From Gemmatimonadota bacterium (GTDB lineage Bacteria; Gemmatimonadota; Gemmatimonadetes; Gemmatimonadales; GWC2-71-9), in contig QHUE01000232.1 of assembly GCA_003221825.1 (NCBI GenBank), positions 1 through 5,696 of the forward strand: a stretch of DNA of 5,696 bases, written 5' to 3'. Of this stretch, positions 1 through 5,696 are shown in pieces. The position numbers were made by a program, and so were the translations under genes. Each line of letters opens with the position of its first letter. The first letter of the stretch is position 1. The notes below the pieces were generated by a model. It worked only from the letters and a program-made list of their open reading frames with translations. It was not told the DNA's origin and ran no database searches.

Positions 1-1114
1 CATGCCACGGTACACCCATCACCCACGCGATCGGCCGGAAGATCCATCCCAGAACGGTCTGCAGCGTTTCCGGGAACCACGGCACGACTCCATGAATCCA
101 GCCGAACAGACCATTCACCAGTGCGATGAGCGCGATGAACGAGATGAGCATCGCGATCACGTTCAGCATGAGGTGCAGCCCTTCGCTCGTCCCGCGCGCC
201 GCGGCATCGAGCACGTTCACGTCGGTGCGCGGAATATCGACCTTCACGCCGCCGCGCGTCTCGGGGACCCCAGTTTCCGGCTCCAAGATCTTCGCCATCA
301 TGATCGTGCCCGGTGCGGTCATGATGACGGCGGTCAGGAGATGACGCGCCTCGATCCCGAACGCGATGTAGGCCGCCATGATCGAGCCGGAGACGTGCGC
401 CATGCCCGCGGTCATCACCGTCATTAACTCGGAGAGCGTCATGCGCGGCAGGAACGGGCGAATCGTGAGCGGCGCTTCTGTCTGTCCCATGAAGATCGAT
501 GCCGCGACGTTGAGGCTCTCCGCGCCGCTCGAGCCCATGCTCCTGTTCATCAGGAACGCGAACGCCTTCACGACGATCTGCATGATGCCGAGGTAGTACA
601 TGATCGCGAACAGCGCGGAGACGAAGATGATCGCGGGCATGATCTGGAACGCGAAGATGACGCCGAGGCTCGAGTGCTGTTTTCCGATCTCTCCGAATAC
701 GAATTCGGAGCCGGCGTAGGAGAAGCTGAGGATTTTCGTCACCGTCGCGCCCAGCCAGCTGAAGAAGTCCCGGCCGTAGCTCACACGCAGCACCAGGATC
801 GCGAACACCAGCTGTGAACCGAGACCCCACCCTACGACGCGCCGGCTGATCGCCCGACGATTGCGCGACAAGGCGACGCCGATGCCGAGGATCAAGATGA
901 TGCCGAAGATTCCCGTGAGCCGGGAGCCGAGTGAGCGCGGAGCGGCTGTCACGGTCGTCGCCGGTGCGACCACCTGAGCTTTGGCCGTGTCTTGCGCGGG
1001 CGTTTGAATGGTCGCGCCGCGCAAGGTGTTGAACACGAAGCGCGGCAGCGTAAACACGATCAACGCGCAGGCAAACGTGACCATGAACGCGAAGACAACG
1101 CGTCTCGCGGACAT
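1..1114 (-). CDS. nupC: Concentrative nucleoside transporter, NupC/CNT family (partial, C-terminus beyond window)
   Basis: Inner-membrane symporter that imports nucleosides using a sodium or proton gradient. The window holds the first 371 residues. Family hallmarks seen: AGSEFVFGEI (134-143), ESLNVAASIFMGQTEAPL (199-216), where GQTE matches the hairpin-1 nucleobase-binding motif (Gln154-Thr155-Glu156 of Vibrio CNT), MTVMTAGMAHVSGS (231-244), EGLHLMLNVIAMLISF (311-326) and WIFRPIAWVMGVPW (357-370), which is close to the same stretch of E. coli NupC. By comparison with NupC about 100 residues are missing, including the NEF and FANxSS substrate and ion motifs, so function cannot be fully confirmed. 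The ATG at 1114 is fixed by an in-frame stop six codons upstream and overlaps the deaminase stop as TGATG. The Shine-Dalgarno sequence is weak, so coupling probably drives initiation. Odd: an extra N-terminal membrane segment (about 6-27) plus a Pro/Ala/Thr-rich linker (about 36-62) precede the usual first CNT helix. Confidence 0.95.
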   Translation of the reverse strand, partial: MSARRVVFAFMVTFACALIVFTLPRFVFNTLRGATIQTPAQDTAKAQVVAPATTVTAAPRSLGSRLTGIFGIILILGIGVALSRNRRAISRRVVGWGLGSQLVFAILVLRVSYGRDFFSWLGATVTKILSFSYAGSEFVFGEIGKQHSSLGVIFAFQIMPAIIFVSALFAIMYYLGIMQIVVKAFAFLMNRSMGSSGAESLNVAASIFMGQTEAPLTIRPFLPRMTLSELMTVMTAGMAHVSGSIMAAYIAFGIEARHLLTAVIMTAPGTIMMAKILEPETGVPETRGGVKVDIPRTDVNVLDAAARGTSEGLHLMLNVIAMLISFIALIALVNGLFGWIHGVVPWFPETLQTVLGWIFRPIAWVMGVPWH

Positions 1115-1116
1115 CA
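1112..1116 (-). promoter_or_regulatory. TGATG stop-start overlap, deaminase to transporter
   Basis: The minus strand reads TGATG: the TGA that ends the deaminase shares its A with the ATG of the transporter. The transporter frame has a stop just upstream and no other usable start, so this ATG is the real one. Only a GGGTG-like purine patch lies about 7 nt before the ATG. Termination-reinitiation by the same ribosome is the likely mode of translation (inference). Confidence 0.85.
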
Positions 1117-2355
1117 GAGAGCACCCAATTCACTTTGGACACGGGACACGAGCGCCACCTTTTCGTAGTCCGGGAGAAATGCGCTTTCGCAGGCGTTGAG
1201 AACAACCCGCGCCAGATCGTCGGGCGAGAGACCGAGGACAGCGTGCGCGAGAAAATATTCGTCCGTCAGCGTGATGCCGTCGGTCAGCGGGCCGTCGGTA
1301 TTCAGCGTGACGACGACGCCCTGCTGGAAATAGCGCTTAAAGGGATGTTCCGCCACCGACGCCACGACATGCGTGTGCACGTTGCTCGTGAGGCACATTT
1401 CCAACGGAATACGACGTTGAACGACTTCGTCGAGCAACACCGGGTCTTCCAAAAGGCGTGTGCCGTGTCCGATGCGTTGCGCCCCCAGCTCGTGGATTGC
1501 CTGATCAATCGAGTGCGGCCCGTCGCCTTCGCCGGCATGGCACGTACAGGCCATGCCGTGCGCGGCCGCGTACTCGAACGCCGCGCGGTGATCGCGTGCG
1601 GGGTGCCCACGCTCCGCTCCGGCGAGGTCGAACGCCGTCACACCGGCGCTGTGATACTCCGCCGCCTCCCGCGCGAGCTCGAGGGACTCGGCGGGTGCTC
1701 GCGTGCGCATGGCGCACACGATCAGCCCGACCTTCGTTCCGGTTTCGGCCGATGCCCGCCGGATGCCCGCGAGCGGTGCCTCGATCGCCTGGGCGAGCGT
1801 CAGCGCGGGGCGATGCAGCAACGGCGAATACCGCACCTCCACATAGCGGACGTTTTCCGCCGCCTTATCGAGCACGAACTCATACGCGACGCGCTCCAGC
1901 GCCTGCGCGGTCTGCAGAACCGAGAGCGTGATCTCGTACTTCTGAAGGTACTCCTCGAGATTCTTGGCGTCGCGGACCAGCATGGCCTTGGCCAGCGCGT
2001 CCGGCGTGTCGGCCGGGAGTCGGATGCCCTGCTGGCGCGCCAGCTCCAGCATCGTCGCCGGCCGCAGCGCGCCGTCGAGATGCACGTGCAGCTCGGCTTT
2101 GGGCCAGCGCCGCAGCGCGTCCTTGGTGAGCCGTAGCTTGCCCTCGCGCCGGGCGGAGACGATCACGCGATAAACCGAGCCCGCTTCGCCGACGGCGTCG
2201 CCCGCATCGATGGGGCGGCCGGCGGCATCGGTGACGTAGGCGGCCCCCCCCCCGTCGAGCAGCTTCGCGAGGCCGTCATCCGCCTGTGCGACCGCGTCGC
2301 GCACGCGAGCGCCACGCGGTACATCGACTGCTCTGTCGTTGACGAAAACCCGCAT
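1114..2355 (-). CDS. add: Adenosine deaminase with N-terminal beta-grasp-like extension
   Basis: Cytoplasmic zinc enzyme predicted to hydrolyse (deoxy)adenosine to (deoxy)inosine and ammonia, following the transporter in purine salvage. Length is 413 residues. The catalytic barrel begins near residue 86: ELHVHLDG gives zinc ligands H90 and H92, FDLAGAE (242-248) is the substrate-loop Gly region, CHAGEGDGP (272-280) gives zinc H273 and catalytic E276, RIGHGTRL gives H297, TSNVHTH (323-329) follows, and LNTDGP (351-356) gives zinc D354. The C-terminal LNACESAFLPDYEK strongly resembles mammalian ADA. G355 stands where ADA usually has the Asp that contacts purine N7 (Asp296 in mouse). Residues 1-75 are not part of the ADA fold and look like a ThiS/TGS-like beta-grasp domain. 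The start at 2355 was chosen over an in-frame ATG at 2439 because it forms a TGATG overlap with the preceding stop and has AAGGA 9 nt upstream; the extra 28 residues are Arg-rich readthrough of nucleotidase coding DNA. Adenosine specificity is inferred from family and neighbours. Confidence 0.93.
   Translation of the reverse strand: MRVFVNDRAVDVPRGARVRDAVAQADDGLAKLLDGGGAAYVTDAAGRPIDAGDAVGEAGSVYRVIVSARREGKLRLTKDALRRWPKAELHVHLDGALRPATMLELARQQGIRLPADTPDALAKAMLVRDAKNLEEYLQKYEITLSVLQTAQALERVAYEFVLDKAAENVRYVEVRYSPLLHRPALTLAQAIEAPLAGIRRASAETGTKVGLIVCAMRTRAPAESLELAREAAEYHSAGVTAFDLAGAERGHPARDHRAAFEYAAAHGMACTCHAGEGDGPHSIDQAIHELGAQRIGHGTRLLEDPVLLDEVVQRRIPLEMCLTSNVHTHVVASVAEHPFKRYFQQGVVVTLNTDGPLTDGITLTDEYFLAHAVLGLSPDDLARVVLNACESAFLPDYEKVALVSRVQSELGAL
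2244..2253. repeat. Homopolymer run of ten C (G10 in the coding strand of add)
   Basis: Ten consecutive C on the plus strand encode Gly35-Gly37 and the first base of Ala38 of the deaminase. The frames on both sides fit a single protein, so the ten-base length is in frame as given. Tracts of this length are prone to polymerase slippage and to sequencing or assembly error. Confidence 0.95.
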
Positions 2356-2357
2356 CA
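2353..2357 (-). promoter_or_regulatory. TGATG stop-start overlap, nucleotidase to deaminase
   Basis: The minus strand reads TGATG, identical to the downstream junction. The nucleotidase TGA shares its last base with the deaminase ATG. This supports co-translation of the two products and helps fix the deaminase start. Confidence 0.88.
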
Positions 2358-5228
2358 GCGGTCGTCCTTGCTGCCGTCGAACCACACTTCGGCGCCTGCC
2401 ACGTGACAGTCCGGCAGATGATCCCGCCCGGCCACGCACTGCTCCAACGCGTCGTGCAGGACCGAGCCTTTGACGGTGAGCCGCAGCAGCCGGTTCTGGG
2501 ACGGTTGCACCTGGTAGGCCTGGCCCCAGGTCACCGACCCTTCCGGAAGATCCGCCCGGATGCCGCCGTTGTTCATGATCGCCACGTCGGCGCGGCCGGC
2601 GGCGCGCTGCGCGTCCGCGATGAGCCGGCCGAGTCCGTACTCGTCACCGTCGCGCTTCAGTGGGAACTTGAGTCGGGCGACGACGCGCTCGGTGACGTTG
2701 CGCAGCGCCTGCTGCTGGCGACCGAGCGCGTCCGTCAACGCGACATCCGATTTGACCTGGTCCGCGTACGGCGTGACCAGCTGCACCCGCACTTCGCGCC
2801 GCCCGGCGACACGCACGAAGTCCACCACGCCGATCGAGCGGCCACTCGACTGCGCTTCGACGATGGGGATGCCGTGCACCACGGTGTTCACGCGCAGGTG
2901 CGTGTGGCCGGCGACGATCAGATCGACGGACCCCGAATCGAGCTGGCGGGCGACGTCCAGGATCTCGCCGTGGCAGGCGCTCGAGTCGCAGACCGCGCCC
3001 ACGTGTGCCACGACGATCACGTAATCGGCCGCGGCGCGAGCTTCCGGCAGATAGCGCTTGACCGCCAGCGCACCGTCACCAAACGCGAGGCCCTGGATGT
3101 TGCGTGACGCGGTGCTGGTCGGCGTCTCGGTCGTCGTCAACCCGATCACTGCGATCTTCACCCCGTTCTTCGTGACGAGCTTCCAGGGCGTCGCCCAATC
3201 GGGCCGTGCCGTGCCCGCCGTGTTGGTGATGTTCGCGGACAGAAACGGGTACTTCGCTTCGCTCATCCGCACCCGCAGGGTATCGACCGACCAATCGAAC
3301 TCGTGATTCCCGATCGCGGCGGCATCGATGCCGAGGCTGTTCAGGGCGTCGATGGTGCCGCGCCCGAACGTGGCGTTCGACAATGCCGTACCCTGCATCT
3401 CATCCCCGGCGTCGAGCCGCACCGACGTACAGCCGCACACGCGCGCGAGACTGTCGAGCCACGGCTTCAGCGCTGCCACACCGCCGACCGCCCGTCCCTG
3501 CGACCAATCCCAGACGCGGGCTTCGAGCTGGCCGTGGAGATCGGACGTCGTCAAGACGCGCAGCAGCGTGCTGTCCTTGACGCTCACCGCGGCGGCAGCC
3601 GGCACGAACGCCGCACGCGCGGCGGCGCGGGCCGGATCGGGGATGATCGCCCAGCTCGGCCGCAGATAGGCCGTCGCCTGGATCGTGCGGACGCGGCGGA
3701 TCTCGTCGACCAGCAGCTCGCGAATGTCCTCACCCTTGTCGTAGACGACCCGCGCTCCGGCAAGCATCGAGTAGCCGCCGCCACCGGCCTGGCGATAGCT
3801 GTTGAGCGCCAGCGTGAAGCTGTCGGTCGGCTGCACGATGCGGCCTTCGTACGCGAGCCCGCGGATGCGCTGCCCCGCCGGCCGTGAGAGGTCGACGTTG
3901 TAGATGACGCCGCTCACGACGTCGTAGTTGTAGCCCGCGACGCTGTCGTTGATGATCGGCTGCCCGGGCTCGTACGTGCGGAAGTAGCGGGCCGAATGCT
4001 CGAGGTATTCCCGCAGCTGCTGGCCCGAGATCCGCACGGCGCGAAGCGTGTTCTCGTAAGGATAGATCCCGACAACGTCGCGCTGATGGATGTCGCCCTC
4101 GGGCAGTCCCGGCTGGACGTCGAAGGCGGCCGCCGCCGACAGCTGCGCGCCCGCGCGGCGGCGCTGCACCTCGTTGACGAAATCGAGCAGCGGCGTGTCC
4201 TGCACCCGCGCAAAGCGCGCATCGAAGCCCGGTGTCGCGCTCCCGACGGGCGTCCCGGCCCACAGGCGGGCCGCCTGGTGTGCGGCGTTGAGTCGCTGCG
4301 TGAAGCGCGGCAGCTCCGCCACGTTCGCCAGCGGGATCAGGTCGCTGTGGACTCCGGTGACGCGGTAGCGTCGCGTCGAGTCGCGCGCCAGCGACACGTG
4401 GATGACGGCGATGCTCTGCACCCAATTCTTCGGCTGCACGAAGTGCACGCCGTTGATGACCGTGTCGCGGATCTCGCGGTGCGTGTGCCCGACGATCACG
4501 ATGTCCGGTTTGGGATTCACCGCGGCCAGGGCCGCCGCGTCGTTCTCCGGCCCGACCCCGGTCGTGTCGTAGCTCGATTCGCCGAATCCGCTGTGAATCA
4601 GGACGATCTTGAGGTCGGCGCCTTCACCCTCCATGCGCGCGAGCGTCGCAGGTGCGGCGCTCGCGATGCGGCGGAGGCGCACGCGCGCCGCGGCGAGCTG
4701 CGCGCGATCCCACAACATCGTGCCCGGCGTCGTAAAGCCGGTGATGCCGACCTTCACGGCGCCGCGGGGCAGGATGACCGTTCTGGGGAAGAGCGATCCC
4801 CCCGCCGAGCCATCGACGTTTGCCGAGACGTAGCGGTACGTGGCCTCGGTGGCGGCGCGGCGCAGGAAATCGACGCCGAAGTCGAAGTCGTGATTGCCGG
4901 GTGTCACGACGTCGTACTGCAGCGCATTGAGCGCGTCCACGACCGGTTGCGGTTGCCGCTTGTCGTAGCGCCCGTAGTAGGTCGCGAACGGATTGCCCTG
5001 CAGCAGATCGCCGGCATCGACGAGGACGACGCTCCCCGGATACCGGGCGCGCAGCGTTTCGAGCGCCGTCGCGGCCCGCGACAACCCGCCGGGCGCGGCG
5101 GCGTCACGGACATAATCCCACCCGAACACGCGGCCGTGGACGTCGGTGGTCGCAACGATGACGATGTGCGCGGTGTCGGGCGCGGAGACTGCCTGAAGCG
5201 CGATCAGCAGTGCGGGGCAGAGATGCAT
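2355..5228 (-). CDS. Exported two-module nucleotide phosphoesterase (CpdB-like + UshA-like, YfkN-type architecture)
   Basis: Predicted periplasmic metallophosphoesterase releasing phosphate and nucleosides from nucleotides. Residues 1-16 form a hydrophobic signal peptide (unusually, no Lys/Arg in the n-region; cleavage near A13-A16). Module 1 (about 20-525): TDVHG (D29, H31), DAGD (D74), GNHDFD (N112, H113, D116), IHSG (H212) and GHTH (H248, H250) are the di-metal and catalytic residues. Its C-domain has YPYENTL (389-395), AGYNYDVVSG and NSYRQAGGGGY (476-486), as in CpdB 2',3'-cyclic phosphodiesterase/3'-nucleotidases. An Ala-rich linker (about 530-550) leads to module 2: SDLHG (D563, H565), DAGD (D609), GNHEFD (N641, H642, D645), AHVG (H742), GHTH (H775, H777) and NNGGIRADLP (R891), UshA-like. 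Module 2 stops at VWFDGSKDDR, lacking the last 60-100 residues of a 5'-nucleotidase C-domain. Bacillus YfkN is a comparable natural fusion. The ATG at 5228 is the only start: the in-frame TAG at 5265-5267 closes the frame above it. First gene of the operon. Confidence 0.93.
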   Translation of the reverse strand: MHLCPALLIALQAVSAPDTAHIVIVATTDVHGRVFGWDYVRDAAAPGGLSRAATALETLRARYPGSVVLVDAGDLLQGNPFATYYGRYDKRQPQPVVDALNALQYDVVTPGNHDFDFGVDFLRRAATEATYRYVSANVDGSAGGSLFPRTVILPRGAVKVGITGFTTPGTMLWDRAQLAAARVRLRRIASAAPATLARMEGEGADLKIVLIHSGFGESSYDTTGVGPENDAAALAAVNPKPDIVIVGHTHREIRDTVINGVHFVQPKNWVQSIAVIHVSLARDSTRRYRVTGVHSDLIPLANVAELPRFTQRLNAAHQAARLWAGTPVGSATPGFDARFARVQDTPLLDFVNEVQRRRAGAQLSAAAAFDVQPGLPEGDIHQRDVVGIYPYENTLRAVRISGQQLREYLEHSARYFRTYEPGQPIINDSVAGYNYDVVSGVIYNVDLSRPAGQRIRGLAYEGRIVQPTDSFTLALNSYRQAGGGGYSMLAGARVVYDKGEDIRELLVDEIRRVRTIQATAYLRPSWAIIPDPARAAARAAFVPAAAAVSVKDSTLLRVLTTSDLHGQLEARVWDWSQGRAVGGVAALKPWLDSLARVCGCTSVRLDAGDEMQGTALSNATFGRGTIDALNSLGIDAAAIGNHEFDWSVDTLRVRMSEAKYPFLSANITNTAGTARPDWATPWKLVTKNGVKIAVIGLTTTETPTSTASRNIQGLAFGDGALAVKRYLPEARAAADYVIVVAHVGAVCDSSACHGEILDVARQLDSGSVDLIVAGHTHLRVNTVVHGIPIVEAQSSGRSIGVVDFVRVAGRREVRVQLVTPYADQVKSDVALTDALGRQQQALRNVTERVVARLKFPLKRDGDEYGLGRLIADAQRAAGRADVAIMNNGGIRADLPEGSVTWGQAYQVQPSQNRLLRLTVKGSVLHDALEQCVAGRDHLPDCHVAGAEVWFDGSKDDR
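2365..2369 (-). promoter_or_regulatory. Ribosome binding site for the deaminase
   Basis: AAGGA on the minus strand lies 9 nt before the ATG at 2355, inside the last codons of the nucleotidase gene. It decides between this start and the in-frame ATG 84 bases upstream. Confidence 0.65.
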
Positions 5229-5243
5229 AGTGAGCTCAAAATT

Positions 5244-5265
5244 GCGAGACGAGCCCTCGTCGCGC
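5244..5265. repeat. Imperfect palindrome in the operon leader
   Basis: The plus strand GCGaGACGAG, CC, CTCGTCgCGC is an inverted repeat with ten-base arms and one mismatch, centred near 5254.5. In the minus-strand transcript it could fold as a short hairpin at or near the predicted 5' end, ending about 15 nt before the nucleotidase ATG. It could be a dimeric-regulator operator or an RNA-stabilising hairpin. No run of U follows, so it is not an intrinsic terminator. Confidence 0.5.
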
Positions 5266-5266
5266 T

Positions 5267-5299
5267 ACCATACGTCCAATCGTGACACAGCATTGACGG
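5267..5299 (-). promoter_or_regulatory. Candidate Pho-box promoter of the nucleotidase-add-nupC operon
   Basis: On the minus strand, CCGTCAA (5299-5293) and GTGTCAC (5288-5282) form a direct repeat with a 4-nt spacer. Each matches 5 of 7 positions of the enterobacterial Pho-box unit CTGTCAT, and the 11-bp period is the Pho-box period. Nine nt further on is TATGGT (5272-5267), 4 of 6 to TATAAT; in E. coli phoA the equivalent gap is 10 nt. Transcription would start near 5260, leaving a leader of about 30 nt. No good -35 hexamer stands 16-18 nt before the -10, as expected for an activator-dependent Pho promoter. The consensus is borrowed from Enterobacteria, so this is a hypothesis. Confidence 0.42.
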
Positions 5300-5366
5300 A
5301 GAATTCGCACGCTTGTGGCGAGAGGCGGGTCTCTTTGCGGTGCACCATCGATTATCACCACTGCCC

Positions 5367-5371
5367 AGGAG
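5367..5371 (+). promoter_or_regulatory. Ribosome binding site of the lipoprotein phosphatase
   Basis: AGGAG lies 5 nt before the ATG at 5377, a good Shine-Dalgarno match that fixes the start of the divergent gene. Confidence 0.75.
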
Positions 5372-5376
5372 CTCAC

Positions 5377-5696
5377 ATGCACAGACACTCCAGAACATGG
5401 CTGATCCCACTCGCGTGCACTCTTACATCCCTGGCGCTGATCGCGTGCCAGCGCGAACAATCGACTGGACCGTCGCCGGCGCTGGACGCGGAGCGGCGCG
5501 CCGCAGACGAGGGTGACGGCGGAATCCCCGGTCGCTTGCAGCATCTGGTCGTCATCTATCTCGAGAATCGCAGCTTCGACAATCTGTACGGCGAATTCGG
5601 CGGCGCCGACGGGTTGAGCAACGCAGCGGCGACGAGCACGCAGGTGGACGCCACCGGAACACCGTTCGCTACGCTTCCCCAGGTCTCCGGATCACC
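5377..5696 (+). CDS. Lipoprotein phosphoesterase, AcpA/phospholipase C-like family (partial, N-terminus only)
   Basis: The first 106 residues of an exported phosphatase; the rest is beyond the right edge. Residues 1-24 are a lipoprotein signal: positively charged n-region (MHRHSR), hydrophobic core, and lipobox LIAC with lipidation Cys24. A hydrophilic tether (about 25-52) is followed by LQHLVVIYLENRSFDNLYG (54-72) and GGADGLSN (75-82). The ENRSFDN signature is typical of the PF04185 phosphoesterase family; Glu63 and Asn64 correspond to the metal or phosphate-site Glu-Asn pair described for Francisella AcpA. Members are acid phosphatases or phospholipases C acting outside the cytoplasm, and the LYG-F-GADGL continuation fits the acid-phosphatase side better. 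The start is supported by AGGAG. It is divergent from the nucleotidase operon, which suits a shared role in releasing phosphate from external esters. The nucleophile Ser/Thr and later metal ligands are not in view, so substrate is unknown. Confidence 0.87.
   Translation, partial: MHRHSRTWLIPLACTLTSLALIACQREQSTGPSPALDAERRAADEGDGGIPGRLQHLVVIYLENRSFDNLYGEFGGADGLSNAAATSTQVDATGTPFATLPQVSGS

Larger units (their letters stand above)
5229..5376. promoter_or_regulatory. Divergent intergenic region with promoters for both transcription units
   Basis: This 148-bp stretch separates the minus-strand nucleotidase operon from the plus-strand lipoprotein phosphatase and must hold the start signals for at least the phosphatase and probably for both. 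It is less GC-rich than its surroundings. It contains the Pho-box-like repeat and -10-like element and the imperfect palindrome listed separately. I see no RNA gene or open frame of note in it. Confidence 0.8.

Noticed and set aside
2..596. Several short plus-strand open frames at the left edge
   Set aside because: They are shadows of the transporter, which continues in one uninterrupted minus-strand frame from 1114 to the edge.
1135..2136. Plus-strand open frame (333 codons) opposite the deaminase
   Set aside because: Same reason: low-complexity Arg-rich translation mirroring a well-supported ADA on the other strand.
2130..2357. Idea that the missing nucleotidase C-terminus is hidden by a frameshift in the start of the deaminase gene
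   Set aside because: None of the three frames after 2357 shows the expected NDF/NSY-xx-GGDGY motif, and the deaminase frame is coherent from its ATG.
2356..2439. Upstream in-frame start for the deaminase at 2439
   Set aside because: It would add 28 Arg/Gly/Ser-rich residues read out of frame from nucleotidase coding DNA, while the ATG at 2355 has an AAGGA and a TGATG overlap matching the next junction.
3996..5285. Long plus-strand open frame (429 codons) opposite the nucleotidase gene
   Set aside because: It is rich in Arg, His and Asp with no recognisable domain, runs antisense to clear catalytic motifs, and long antisense frames are common in GC-rich genes.
5293..5321. Plus-strand -35 hexamer TTGACG for the lipoprotein phosphatase
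   Set aside because: It matches TTGACA in five of six positions, but nothing resembling a -10 stands 16-18 nt downstream; the same bases are better explained as part of the Pho-box-like repeat.

Overview
The window is GC-rich and almost fully coding. It reads as part of a phosphate and purine-nucleoside scavenging locus from a Gram-negative-type bacterium. The periplasmic two-module nucleotidase, the lipoprotein phosphatase and the general protein style resemble Gemmatimonadota, but that assignment is inference from style; no phylogenetic marker is present.

Layout, right to left on the minus strand: an exported 957-residue nucleotide phosphoesterase with two tandem modules (2355-5228), an adenosine deaminase with an unusual N-terminal extension (1114-2355), and a concentrative nucleoside transporter of the NupC/CNT family whose last hundred or so residues lie beyond the left edge (1-1114). 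Both junctions are the same TGATG overlap, in which the stop and start codons share one base, so the three genes almost certainly form one translationally coupled operon. On the plus strand, a divergent gene (5377 to the right edge) encodes the N-terminus of a lipoprotein of the AcpA/phospholipase C-like phosphoesterase family. The 148-bp divergent intergenic region (5229-5376) is the only non-coding stretch.

Proposed pathway: the exported phosphoesterase strips phosphate from cyclic nucleotides and nucleotides in the periplasm, the CNT carrier imports the nucleosides by ion-coupled symport, and the deaminase converts (deoxy)adenosine to (deoxy)inosine in the cytoplasm. No nucleoside phosphorylase is visible. 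The intergenic region carries a Pho-box-like direct repeat, 11-bp period, correctly placed before a -10-like hexamer for the minus-strand operon. This suggests, without proving, control by phosphate starvation.

The points most worth a second look are: (i) the second nucleotidase module has intact metal-site motifs but lacks both aromatic residues of the nucleobase clamp and is truncated exactly where the deaminase gene begins; (ii) the deaminase carries about 75 extra N-terminal residues resembling a beta-grasp (ThiS/TGS-like) fold; (iii) a run of ten G within that extension; (iv) NTDGP in place of NTDDP in the deaminase active site; (v) the Pho-box-like promoter.
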